Origin: Syngnathus acus
Taxonomy: Eukaryota; Chordata; Actinopteri; Syngnathiformes; Syngnathidae
Direction of reading: 5' to 3'
Length of the DNA stretch: 64,000 bases
NCBI RefSeq assembly: GCF_901709675.1
Contig: NC_051094.1
Coordinates: forward strand, 12,892,501-12,956,500
Shown: one piece after another, positions 35,983 through 46,740 of the stretch
Layout: the number at the start of each line of letters is the position of its first letter
Position numbering within the stretch: position 1 is the first letter of the stretch
Notes under the pieces: generated by a model
The model's database searches: none
The model's input: the letters and a program-made list of their open reading frames with translations, nothing else
What the model was told of the DNA's origin: nothing
Position numbers and translations under genes: made by a program

Positions 35983-36130
35983 TGTTTTCAATTTGTATTT
36001 CATACACAGGGCAACTCAATGTGCTTCACACAAGAAAGGGAAACAACATCTCCAAGCATTTACAAACCCAACAGTTAATGACATCCAGAAGCAAATAATT
36101 AACACATAAACAGACTAAACAGATAAACAC
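35983..36130 (-). mobile_element. Possible LINE 3' end fragment
   Basis: 'TTTCATACACAGGGCAACTC' followed by 'AATGTGCTTCACACAAGA' resembles the antisense 3' end of L2-type fish repeats ('CATACACAAGGCAACTCAAA' then 'GTGCTTTACA'). No coding part remains. Confidence 0.4.
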
Positions 36131-36200
36131 ATGAACAGAAAACCGTTGAAACATTTAGAAGTAAATGAAAAAAACTGCTTGGTATGATGGAAATCTAATC

Positions 36201-37559
36201 ACACAATAGAACCCACATTTTGTTTTTGTCTATTTAATGTTTTTCTTGATACAATATGGATTTATTTATTAATGATATCTATTTGTAGGTAGTTCTCACA
36301 TTTTTTTTCCAAGTAGTGGCGTTTGTTTAGGAGGCAGTGGAACAAATATATTTGATTTAAGAGTTCTATTTTAAGCCATTCTATTTGTCTATTTTGAGGT
36401 TTATTTACATGGGACTACAAGCCCTCCAAATAAGACTGTTTTCAGCCAGCTTAGCATTTGAGGAATTTCTAAAGGGTACAAAATCGACAACATAACAGAC
36501 ACATATTAAGTGGTACATAAAAGCATGTGGGCAGCTTGTTGCGAGCATGTATATTTATATCCATTTCCTTCTTGTCCTCCCGGGTTGCCTTACATCTTCC
36601 TGCTTGTGTTTTCATTGCGGTGAATGGCAGGATGTAATTACGCTGTGATTAAGATGCTCTCTCCAAGCCCAGCTTTGGCGCTGCGCTGTTTGAGGTTTGC
36701 CTGGTAATTGTTCACTGCTGATTTGCCCCTCTTGTTTTGCTCTTTATGACTCTTAAACTGCTTGATAAATGTTATTAAAGAATTTTGACAATAGACATTT
36801 CATCTGCTCATTTGTAGAACTGTAGATTAATTGCATATGTTTTTTTTTAAAGTTATTTTACTTTATTTGTCGCTTAGCTGTTGTAATTTACAGCTTCATG
36901 ATGTACTGACTTAATATTCCTCAAAGTCTTTATGATGACCGAGTACATAAGGAGTGGAGAATTTGTAGTAGAAAATAATTCTTCATGTGAAAGGCCACTC
37001 TGTATGTTGTTCATGAAGGAATGTCTGCTTTCCTATTCAGCAAAGGCTTTCATTGACATAGCAAGAGAGATGTTTAACCTTCACCATTATTCAAGTTCCT
37101 TTTTGACATTTAGCGTACTTTCAAGCGTGGGTGTCTTTTTCTAGCCTTGCAGACCTGTCGTTTGGTTTAATTGTGGCGTGTGCTTTTGAAGTGGGTGTTA
37201 AATTTGAGAGTTTTGAAAACTAGCCACTTTTATCAATGAAGAACATTTTTCCACTTTTTCTGCAAAAGAGGAGCAACAATATATTTCCCTTTTTTTCTGT
37301 CATAATAGATCTGAAATATCATCATCATAGTATCAAAAGGTTACTTTAGAATCTAAAAGGGTAGAATAATAAAACTAGACACACAGTGTGAAAAGCAAAA
37401 TGTAGCCCACTTTTTTTTTTTTCCTGCAATTTGGTAACAAGCTGTAAATGAGCCTCTATTAGACATAATCACTTGTTTTAACAATGATTCCAATGTTATT
37501 AGCATGACTCACACAGTCAGGACTCTTGTCTGGTTTAGTCATGGTTTAGTTGAGCATCT
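36201..37559. other. Intron 1 stretch, possible conserved element
   Basis: The part 36570-36790 is compositionally balanced and non-repetitive (for example 'GATGTAATTACGCTGTGATT'), as conserved enhancers often are. That is only an impression; no exon was recognised. Confidence 0.4.
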
Positions 37560-37800
37560 TCCTTGTTAAAACAATTAGTATTAACAGTTGTCGCCTTTTG
37601 CTTGTACCACTTGCTACCAACACCGGCTTGTTTTTTTTTTCAAGCACAATTTCCCGTCTCCTATTGTATCTACCTCACTCCTTGTCACATTTTTACGAGT
37701 TGTTTTGTTAAGTGTTCGTTGAAGCTGAATGTGCATTTGGACCCGGAAGCTGGGAACAAATTGCCTACATAGGGATCAATAAAGCTGTCTGAATCTGAAT
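37560..37800 (+). mobile_element. LINE 3' UTR fragment
   Basis: It ends in 'TACATAGGGATCAATAAAGC' followed by TGTCTGAATCTGAATC, a LINE-type terminus with a short TCTGAA-type tail. The upstream 200 bp reads like 3' UTR without ORF2. The parent family is probably the same broad CR1/L2/Rex1 group as the copies at 1-631 and 24597. Confidence 0.6.
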
Positions 37801-40622
37801 CTTTATCTCTTCACAGCGATGCCAGTTTGTCAGTAGCTAATTACAGCTCATAGTTAATTGATGTTGTGATTACATTTAAAGAGATGTCTGTCACTCTTTC
37901 TGAGTGTATGTGCCATCATGGCCAAGTAAGGATTATTGCTTCAGTGTTTTGCGTGACAGCTTTGGCAGCTGTATAATACACTGTGGCCAAGATAATAGAG
38001 CACAGAGGGTAGTTATGCAATGCAGATTTTCTTCCTTTGCCATTGCCACTTCCATTTGCTGTCTCAATGACATTTGCTTGACAACTCAAGGAGAAGCTGC
38101 CACATTCACTTTTCTTGCTGAATTGAAGTGCTTTGTCACCATTCCTAGCTTTACTCATCAAAACTAAATGGATGTTGGGAAAGGGGACTTTAAGGCAATA
38201 TCAGATCAATTCCACGTGTCTGACATCTGCCTTACAACCACTATAACGTCATAATTCGAGATGTCCCAATCAGTATTTTTTGGATTGGAAGTTTTGACTT
38301 TTTCGGACTAGTTTAGATTTGGTGGAGCTGTATTAATATTCAGTCCATTGTGGTACCTTTGTACAGTAATGGATATATATATATTTATACAATTTCCAGT
38401 ACCTTTTTAAAAATGTAAATTGTGTTGGGTTCAATTCTTTTAATTAGACTATTTAAAGAAGGTTCAAAATGTATTTTTGTTTGATAAAGTGTATTCTAAT
38501 TAATAGCTATCCTTATTTGTTTAATTTATACAAATAAAAAGTACTCATATTTCTTTATCTGTCAATTATTACTCCACTGCCTATTATTTAAACTTTATTA
38601 AAGCTTTATTGATTTTAGACCAGTTACTTTATTAAGACAATGTCAAAAGGAATTTCAGAGTCATGCAATAAAGAATTATTCACATCTCAATTCACATTGA
38701 CATCAGACAGAAACAGAAGACCGATGGACTGACAATAGAGGCGTCAGATGTTTCATTTTACCTTTCCCAATGTGCTTGTAAGTTGGAGGCAAATTCTGTT
38801 GTCGCAACTTAATGATTTGACACCTCTGTGTAACCGCTAAAGGCGTATTTTCCAATATCTTCTTATTACACCGCACCCAGAGGGGTGGTACAGTTGTGGG
38901 AAGAGGAGCACCTTGTTATTAAGTGCTTACAGAATAAACAATGTTTCATGAAACAAACATCCACTAAACTGACAAGTCTTTTTAATCATTATAAAAATAG
39001 TGGCAATACACATTTGTAGCAGCTTAATTATTGTTTAAAGTGTTTTAAAAGGATTTTCAGTATTGCATATTTCTGAAACGCTGCAGGGAACTCCAGCTTT
39101 AGGTGTTATGTTTTTGACAGGCTTGAGCGCTTGCCAGCTCTAATAGTGAATCATGAATCATTCAATCATCTTTAAAAGGCAATGTTGCATGTGTGTGCTC
39201 ACCAGGAGTGTGTGCTAGAAATACAATTGACTATACAGTATATCGTGATGCGACATATATGTAAGATACCCTTTGCAAGGAAGTCTGCAAAAACATGACA
39301 AGCTCTGTCATCCATGGTTAAATCTACCATGTAAAATCATGCATTCTTTGGGAATGTCAATCCTTCTACTCACTGCATTGCTTATCCTCTCCAGTCAGCA
39401 ATGACTGTTTTTAATCTGTTGGTTGCTCATGCATATATCAAAGAGAGTAAACTACATCTGCTTCCCTCCTGCAAACAGGCCACAGCTTATTTCAGAGCGG
39501 CCACTTTGTCAGTGTGTCTGAAATGAGGGCACACATCCCGGCACCAGCAGGATTTAAACCAAGCTGTGGAATGAGATCAAAATTACACACACACATGCAC
39601 GCACGCACGCACGCACACAATGCCGGTCGCTGAGTCAATAAAGAAAACAGCCAGTGAATGAGAGAACAAACAGTATTCTGTGCCAAGATACCGTTATCAA
39701 TCCCAATTCCACGGCCTTCTAAATAATCCCTGCATTACCAACATGCACTATAGGTATGACTTGTGTTCCAGGTCTTCATTAATTTGACAAGATCACAGGT
39801 TATGGAATTGAGTGAGTTAATACTGTAGGCACTGTCGGTATTTGTAGGACTTGTGTTGCAGGTCTTCATTAATGTGACAAGATCACAGGTTATGGAATTG
39901 AGTGAGTTAATAACAAGGAAAGCCCTCAAATAAGATTGCTTTAAAGAGATTTGATTCTATGACTTGGTGGAAATGTATTCTTTACTCTTCTTTTCTGGCT
40001 TTAGGTGTTGGAATGTAATAAAGTTAGAAAGAAATTGATTCTATTGTTGAGCATTTCTTGTTTATTTTTACCTGTAAGAACAGCCTACTTTTAGTCATGG
40101 CGGGAATCTGCAACGTTAACACAATGTGCAAAATGAATATTTCACTGCCATTTGCCATAAACCTTAATAAAAGCGCTAATATTTTGTACATTGTTGTGTT
40201 GAACTGCTCAATGTGCCATCAGAATAGTAAAGGCTTGCTAACACCGGGCCTGGAGCCAATGGAAGATTCAATAGAGGTTCAGGTGGAGGACATTCATTGG
40301 ATGTCTAATTGTCTCTTAGTATTTACATTTGGACATTCAAAATCCCGTAATAGCTACTTTGTTTTCAAGCCCCACAGTAGCAGCATCATATGAGACTTAT
40401 AATTGTCTGAAACATCCATTACAAGACAATCAGCTCAATAAATACTTTGTAGAAAGGTAAACAGCTGCCAGTGTCTCTTGCTTAGGTCAGTCAAGAGAAA
40501 ATATTTTCCATCAACAATAGCTACTTTTACCCCGCTTAACCCTTCTCCTTGCCAAGTTCTGATAAAGCTACTATCTTTTTACATCTATTAGCTTCACTGA
40601 GCGAATGGCCTGCCGATTAATG
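37801..40622. other. Intron 1 stretch with one hAT-like fragment and one duplication
   Basis: Near 38259-38350 'CGAGATGTCCCAATCAGT' resembles a hAT MITE start ('GGGATGTCCCGATC'). A 90-bp tandem duplication lies at 39757-39915 and a CA/CG tract at 39583-39619. Nothing else recognised. Confidence 0.45.
39757..39915. repeat. 90-bp tandem duplication
   Basis: Copy 1 (39757-39846) and copy 2 (39847-39915) share 'ACTTGTGTTSCAGGTCTTCA' and 'GACAAGATCACAGGTTATGG', then 'AATTGAGTGAGTTAATA', with only a few mismatches, so it is recent. No gene overlaps it. Confidence 0.85.
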
Positions 40623-40868
40623 TACTGTATTTTCCGTACTATAAGGCGCACCTAAAAACCTTAGATTTTCTCAAAAGCCGACAGTGCGCCTTATAATCAG
40701 GTGCGCCTTATATATGGACCAATATTGAGCCACTACAGTAGGCGTGTCCAAAGTCCGGCCTGCGGGCCAAATATATATATCTTACATATGGACAAAGTTT
40801 TAAAATGGGCCATTCATCGAAGGTGCGCCTTATGATCCGGTGCGCCTTATAGTGCGGAAAATACAGTA
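40623..40868. mobile_element. 'ATAAGGCGCACC' MITE, chimeric copy 2
   Basis: The ends TACTGTATTTTCCGTACTAT and the inverse 'GTGCGGAAAATACAGTA' bracket 246 bp, shorter than the copy at 23406. In the middle, 40737-40785 is a foreign segment ('GGCGTGTCCAAAGTCCGGCC' then 'TGCGGGCCAAAT') that looks like one end of a hAT-type repeat. So the core was replaced or invaded and then partly deleted. Confidence 0.8.
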
Positions 40869-42599
40869 ATAGACTCTCAACCCATGGGACTTCAGATGGA
40901 TTTGGTCTGTTCATTAATAACTTTCATCTTTTCTTATTTTATTCAAAGGTAAGGTGTTTGTTGTGTTCCGAGAAATTAGGGTATAATTAAGAGATTTCAC
41001 TGTGAGAGGAAATTGATAAACTCTCCCGTTTTTTACAACAGGATCCCAAAAAAAAAAGTAAAATGTATTTGATAAAGGTGCTTTTTTGTCATCTCCGTTA
41101 CTGAAGATGCTAGTGATGTCCACTCAAAACATTCAAATCACACAATCCAGAATCACTGCAGTGCACTCAGAATACCCTTGGCATGACTTCAAGTCCCATG
41201 GCATTTGAACTTTGGGGCACACTATTTAACACAATGTAAAATTATACAGTGGAACTTTGGGTGTTTTAAAATACCACTGTAATATTTCTCAGGTCTCTTT
41301 TGTCTAGTACCACATTATGAGTCGAGCACATCTCTTGAGCACATAGACAGCAACCGGAATACCATTTTAGTTATGGTGAATCAAAGAGGATAGTATCCCA
41401 GCTTGCTTGTTAATTGCTTCCTGGCAGCAGAGGAAAGCTTGTGCTCCGTACATAAATCCTCCTGTTTTCATTCATTTGCTTCAGGAGTTGATAAAACAAT
41501 TCCCCTCCTGGATAATCATACTGTATTTCCCCTCTCTGACTGCCAAGACATCCAGCGGAAAAGGAGGAACTCCCCCCTTCTCCCGGCTCATCATAGACTC
41601 TGCTAAGTTGTGTGTGTGTGTGTGTGTGTTGTGAACTGCTTTCCCTGGCGTTGCCATTTGCACAATAATGCAATGGTGTAAAACAACTCCACATGCTGGC
41701 AGGCTACACTGAATCAGTGACCACGTTTTTATGTTTGCGTGTGATTTGTGCAATGTCCCTCATGGGTCAAGCACATTAGCCTACGCATCACTTCACATTT
41801 CTTTCAAATGTAAAGTAAACAAATATCAACTACATTAATCATTCTGTGTAATGAGAATGTCAAAAATTTGCTACATTTAATGATATTGTTTTTCTTTTAA
41901 TAAAACTACTTGAAAAATGATATTGCTACATTTAATGATATTGTTTTTCTTTTAATAAAACAACTTGAAAAATGATATTTGATAATTATTAAATGCAATT
42001 GTGTCTCGACATCTATTCAGTTAAAAGCACAAGCACTTTCACAATAGAAGAAAAACTGTCAAGTGAAAAAACCTTGAACATAACCATGACTCAGCCGTGT
42101 ATTGTAGCTGTCAGTTTTCTTTCTTGTGTTGACTGATGAAATGAAATGTTTTATGACCGTTAGAACAAGCTTTTTTAGTAGCTGACAGTCATTATATAGC
42201 CTTTGGCATTGCCTTTATTGGCTCTATAGTCCATAAATGTAACTCAGGGTCATATACCTCTGAAAGCTTTCCTAAGCCACTATATCTGTCAGAAGGTTGG
42301 TTAAAACATGTTATAGTTTAGGTCTACCAAATATGTCAATCACAATCAACCACTTGACCGCAAAAGTGGTTTTGGTAGATTGCACAGAAATGAAACAAAT
42401 TTGACCAACCACTCTGACTATTGCCTTTACTACCTGATTGATGTAGTGCAGGGCTCCAGACTAACATTTATTTACTAGGTGCACACTAGCCCCTCATTTT
42501 TTAGGAGGAAGCAAATGTAGTGGTCCTCATGATGAAATGACACTGATACTGATAAGTACTACAATGTTTTTAACGATTCAACACCATGTAAACCCCAAG
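40869..42599. other. Intron 1 stretch
   Basis: It contains a short TG tract (41607-41630), a 55-bp duplication (41869-41983) and, near 42438-42490, 'CAGGGCTCCAGACTAACATT' resembling a hAT MITE start. No exon recognised. Confidence 0.45.
41869..41983. repeat. 55-bp tandem duplication
   Basis: Two adjacent copies (starts at 41869 and 41924) of 'TGCTACATTTAATGATATTG' plus 'TTTTTCTTTTAATAAAAC' and 'ACTTGAAAAATGATAT' differ at about one base. Probably a very recent slippage or polymorphic site. Confidence 0.9.
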
Positions 42600-43343
42600 T
42601 ACCGTAATTTTCGGACTATAAGTCGCGTTTTTTTTCATAGTTTGGGTGGAGGGAGCGACTTATAATAAGGAGAGACTTATATGTGTTTTTTTTCAAATAT
42701 TTTCCCCCCCAAAAAAGTGAAACCGCGATAAACGAACCACGATGTAGCAAGGGATTACTGTAATTTGAATTTCAAGTGACGTCAGCAGCGCGACGCGACG
42801 CGGCGTGGCGGTTGTTTACATAAAGGACAAAGATTGATCACGGGATGACGAAGATGACGAAGGACCCCACGTACTACCGGCATCATTAGCGGCTTTGTTT
42901 CTAAGTGACACGGCGGACGAAGAGTTTGAAGGATTTAAGGATTTGGAGTGACACAGAAGGTTTGAAAAACTATTATGGCTTTTGCGCACGCCCGGTCCTA
43001 TTCTATGGAGCTCTCTTTCACCTCCGTGGATGGAAGTCTGGGGCCGGCGCTCGGCCGGGTGGCTGTCCGAGGACGGTGGATAGGGCTCTCTTCCACTTCC
43101 GTGGCTGGAAGTCCACGCCTTTCCGAATCAAAAGCAATCCTAGCGATTACGCCTTTAAATTGGTCACGGAAATTCATCAAATCACCAGCGCTAAGGCTTA
43201 CGCGCTAGTCATTTAGCTTCATACGGTCCTCATATCATCCACTTAAAGTACTACTTTTTTGGGATCCATGACCAAACCACATTAGACAGAAAGCCGCGTG
43301 GAATCGAAGTGTGTAAAATCGAGGTTCAGGTGTATTTTTCCTG
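42600..43343. mobile_element. Mosaic of DNA-transposon ends with an internal short acidic frame
   Basis: It opens with TACCGTAATTTTCGGACTAT (a relative of the ATAAGGCGCACC family ends). At 42720-42762 it has a pogo-like end, inverse of 'CAGTAATCCCTTGCTACATC', next to TA. Near 43296-43343 it has another end-like block ('AATCGAGGTTCAGGTGTA'). Between them a GC-richer core contains a frame at 42844-42951 reading 'DDEDDEGPHVLP...' to 'DEEFEGFKDLE', stop-bounded on both sides, and a 75-bp imperfect duplication (43010, 43085) with 'TCCGTGGMTGGAAGTC'. I cannot name the element; the acidic peptide may be a transposase leader. Confidence 0.5.
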
Positions 43344-43560
43344 AAATGCTTTGGTAATAGCATTATTCATATTGTAATGTTATTCTAGTGAATCGCCCTG
43401 GAAGTAAGCTTGCATGGGCAGACTGTTCTGCGGTTGAAATACTGGTTTTTCTGCTGCTTGTGTTGTGGTGGGTCTGAGAGGCAGCCTGTCAAAGTCAATC
43501 AGCCCATGACTGTTGGCTAAAAGCAGACATCCTGACTGCATTGCAGTTCTTTCTCATGCA

Positions 43561-43605
43561 TGCACGCACGCACGCAATCCTGCACACACGCACACACACA
43601 CACAC
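43561..43605. repeat. GCAC/AC microsatellite
   Basis: ATGCACGCACGCACGCA, a short spacer, then CACACACGCACACACAC. Short and imperfect. Confidence 0.8.
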
Positions 43606-43855
43606 ATTGGAAAACATGCAGATGCTCATATACTACATGCACAAAGTCATGAAAAAAAGAGCTGCGTGAACAGATTAATACTCTCCTGGCTAGTCATTAG
43701 CATATGACTGAACCTGCAAAGATACAATGATAGTCCTTAAGATGTCTGACAGTGTAGAAAACCATTCAAATACACCGCACCATTAAGCAAAACTCATTGT
43801 AACTAATGGGAGGATTTGACCAGAAGTCTCTTACCGGAAGTTCTTCCCACTTTCA

Positions 43856-43884
43856 TTACAGGGTTGGGAAACACTGCTGTAAGA
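43856..43884 (-). mobile_element. hAT-like terminus
   Basis: 'CAGGGTTGGGAAACACTGC' is the inverse of the common start CAGTGTTTCCCAACC. It is isolated. Confidence 0.45.
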
Positions 43885-44021
43885 CATAAAAAGGTGTACT
43901 CACAAACCTAATATGCTAGGAGAAAAAAAATAAAAACTTTGAAAAAAATGATTGTATAGTATATTTTTAAGGGTGCATAAAGCCATCGCTGGTGAAAATT
44001 TGTATCAGTGAAGTTAAACAA

Positions 44022-44054
44022 ACTTTTGAGTGCGTCTTATGGTGCGGAAAATAC
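44022..44054 (-). mobile_element. Single end of an 'ATAAGGCGCACC'-type MITE
   Basis: 'GAGTGCGTCTTATGGTGCGG' followed by AAAATACGATA is a decayed right end of the MITE at 23406. No left end was found nearby. Confidence 0.6.
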
Positions 44055-44078
44055 GATAAATATACATATACATAAATA

Positions 44079-44600
44079 CAGTGGAATTCTGGAAGTCAAC
44101 TGCCTCGGAACTCTACATATTCGGTTTTCAACGCAAAATGTCAGGAAATCTTTGTCCCGGTTCTCGGACAAAGATTCGGAAACCTACCCGACTCACGTGG
44201 CTATTGTAAACAAAATAGAGTTTGTTCCACCTGTCCCTTGGTTGGCGTTGTTGTTTGGTGGGTTGAAGACCCCTGTAAGGCTGTACTGTACTAGAGAAAA
44301 GACATGGGTCCCAAGAAAGACGCAGGAGAAAAGCACAAGAGGAAAATGTCAAGAACGATAGAGCTGAAAAAGGCGATCATAGACAAGTATGAAAGAGGCG
44401 TTTGTGTGATGGACTTGGCAAGTGCTGAGATTGACCATAAATTCATTTTTGAGGAATAAAAACCGTGAGTGTTGCTAAGGGGGTTAGGAGGGGTTGCCAG
44501 CCAGGTCCCAGTGGAAGAAACAAAGAAAGGAAAGCACAGACAAAATGCAGCCACCAGATTTTTCTCATTGCAGGAGATCCCCCCTTCGCGTTTATAGATT
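44079..44600 (+). mobile_element. Pogo/Tigger-like transposon remnant
   Basis: It starts CAGTGGAATTCTGG preceded by TA (a Tc1/pogo target site), with repeated subterminal blocks 'TCGGTTTTCAACGCA' and 'CGGTTCTCGGACAAAG' typical of Tigger ends. It then carries the N-terminus of a transposase (see 44304). The right end was not identified, so 44600 is approximate. Confidence 0.6.
44304..44459 (+). pseudogene. Tigger/pogo transposase N-terminal fragment (CENP-B-type HTH)
   Basis: ATG at 44304 opens 51 residues starting MGPKKDAGEKHKRKMSRTIE and stopping at 44457-44459. The segment KRKMSRTIELKKAIIDKYER followed by GVCVMDLA fits the first helix-turn-helix of Tigger/CENP-B proteins ('KRKxxTLxEKxxIIxxxExGxSVxDLA'). 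Normal transposases continue for about 500 residues with a second HTH and a DDE domain. Here the frame ends after about 50 residues, directly after 'ASAEIDHKF'. It is a dead fragment. The frame is too short for a usual gene filter. Confidence 0.6.
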
Positions 44601-44936
44601 CGCGCCAATGATGCAAATTAATTTAGACTGGAAGCTTAATTCAATAATATGATGATAAATTTGGCAGTGAGATCAGAACAGTGCCAATTATGACCACAAT
44701 TAATCACACATGCACCGTGAATTGGTAAAGCAGCGCACTTAATGGCTGAATTTACACTCTGGCTCAGTTGACACAATTCCGATTTTATGCTCCCAAGTAG
44801 CAGAACGGGTCAGATAAGTCTCATGGCACCGTGTCAAATAAGAACCAACCAACCACACAAGTAAAGAAAATATACTATATAGCATTTGTGTAATGCAGAT
44901 ACCCCAACTATGGGTTAAATAGTACCACTGCCCAGT
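44601..44936. other. Intron 1 stretch
   Basis: Unrecognised AT-rich sequence between the Tigger remnant and the RTE-like tail. Confidence 0.4.
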
Positions 44937-45183
44937 GGGCTCCTCGGGAGAGGAAAGGGCTAAGGGAGTCAACCCCTACAGAAAATCAATTTCCCCTTGG
45001 GTTGGAGTCAGGAAGGGCATCCGGCTGTAAAAAATTTTGCTCCAAAGATTTTCTCAGTATAGGCACTCTCAACCACGAGATGGCCATGGACTGTCCCCGG
45101 TGGAAGAAAGCCATATTGAGAATCCAGTCCAACCCAGCGGAGCCTGGAAAGCGGACTTTAAACCGATGATGATGATGATGATG
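44937..45183 (+). mobile_element. Non-LTR retrotransposon tail (RTE/BovB-like)
   Basis: 'GGAGTCAGGAAGGGCATCCG' followed by GCTGTAAAAA, then 'AACCCAGCGGAGCCTGGAAA', 'GCGGACTTTAAACC' and GATGATGATGATGATGAT. This phrase-plus-(GAT)n end is common to RTE-type LINEs and SINEs that share their tail. No ORF part is left. Confidence 0.65.
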
Positions 45184-46216
45184 AGATACACTTTGATTGA
45201 ATTCCAGCCTCTTTCAAATCTGTAACAAATCTGATATGCATTGGATATCTTGTTAGACATCTGCAGTGTAAACAGACATATTGAATGTACATCATCAACG
45301 TGAGCCCAATGTCATCCAAATATGCCGATGCTGCATTCAATTGTAATAAATCACTAGAACAACACAGACATAGACTATTAATTATGATGTCATTGTGGTA
45401 CATCAGAAGTGCACACACCATTAAATACAGTAAACAATCACCGACCGAGTGTGGGCAGTAGGGTAATGCCACATTATGGAGTCCATCATCTTCATATGTA
45501 ATGAACATTGTGCCGTTGCATGATGAGCAGCAAGAGTGGCTAGTTCTCCTGCTTGTACATGCATTTTGCGTGAAATGGAAACGAGTGACTTTAACCTGAG
45601 GCTCAATGTGCATGTGAATCTGCATGTAGTGCACGCACTCCATCAGGTCACCCTCTGCTCCAGAGGAAAAGAAAAACATCCCCCAGTGTCCTTCCAAAAC
45701 ATCTTGTTGTGTTGCCGTTAGTCAGCTACTAATTAGAATGCAAGTCAGGGAACACTGGCATCAAGGGAGATAACTCCTCTATCTAAATATCACCACAAGA
45801 AGTGGGGTGAGCAAGTTTATGCAGATCTACTGACAGTAATTATGAAAGTGAAATTAAGTGGCATATGAATAATGTTATTAATTACATTATCCATTACCAA
45901 ACTTTGGCCAATTCTGCACAATTATTCTTTCGAATCTGGGGTTCATGTCAGTTAGCATGATTTATGCATGTTCCCCTTTGTCAAAAGATTGGACTTTTTT
46001 CATCTGCTTAAATATTTCATACTAATAACGAGATTCTGGTAAAACACTGATTAGTTGGTTATCGTAACTTCTTTTTGCCGAATGTCAGAATCAACATGGG
46101 CCTCAAAAAATCCAAACCAGTCGGGCACTAGTACTTCTAATAAATAGACACTAGGTGATAGTTCACCTGTTATCAATTTTGTCCATTGTTATTGGGATTG
46201 GGAAAGTTTTACCAAG
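45184..46216. other. Intron 1 stretch
   Basis: An open frame of 179 codons on the minus strand (45158-45697) begins within the (GAT)n tail and lacks any recognised domain, so I do not treat it as a gene. Nothing else recognised. Confidence 0.45.
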
Positions 46217-46740
46217 CCTCTGTGTCCAAAGTTGGGCCTGGGGGCCAATTACGGCCCATGTTCAAATTTCCACAGACCTGCAGCCTCTGGTATAAAATCC
46301 ATAGGGTAGCCTGTCGTCTTTGTTGACCACAGTTTAAAATACACATGTATAAAAAAAGCTATTCTAATTTTTACCGGAAGGTGGCAGCAGACCTGTCTGT
46401 GTTTTCGCATACTTTCGGAAATACGTGCTAAAAATGCTCTGCCTCTCCGAATACGCTACTCAGTCAGGTGAGGCGTGAGAGTGATTTTCTGAACGCACCC
46501 TTCAGTGTATGTATGTCCTTGTGTTGCCTTTTTCAGCCTAGTTTGAAAATGGAGACTATACCAAAGGAAAGGGAAGTTGACACATGGATGCTTTCAAGAC
46601 AAGTGGAAATTGGCAAAAAAAAATTACTGAAAGAAGAAACAACTGTGTTTGCTGCCTAATTTGCTGAGAGATTGTTTTCAAGGAATTCAATATTAAGAAG
46701 AACGCCCAGATAAAACATGCAAATTACGACAAGGTGGAGT
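46217..46740 (+). pseudogene. hAT transposon remnant with BED-finger-like transposase N-terminus
   Basis: The left end reads 'CTGTGTCCAAAGTTGGGCCT', a hAT-type GTGTCCAAAG end. About 330 bp later a broken frame begins METIPKEREVDT (46550), and after stops and a frame change it reads 'KEFNIKKNAQIKHANYDKVE' (46680-46739). This strongly resembles the zinc-finger part of ZBED-like hAT transposases ('KEFNxxRHxxxKHANYDKL'), with the first His changed. The catalytic part is absent. It is inactive. Confidence 0.6.

Noticed and set aside
45158-45697. 179-codon minus-strand frame
   Set aside because: No domain or homology pattern; it includes the (GAT)n tail of a retrotransposon and has ordinary AT-rich composition.
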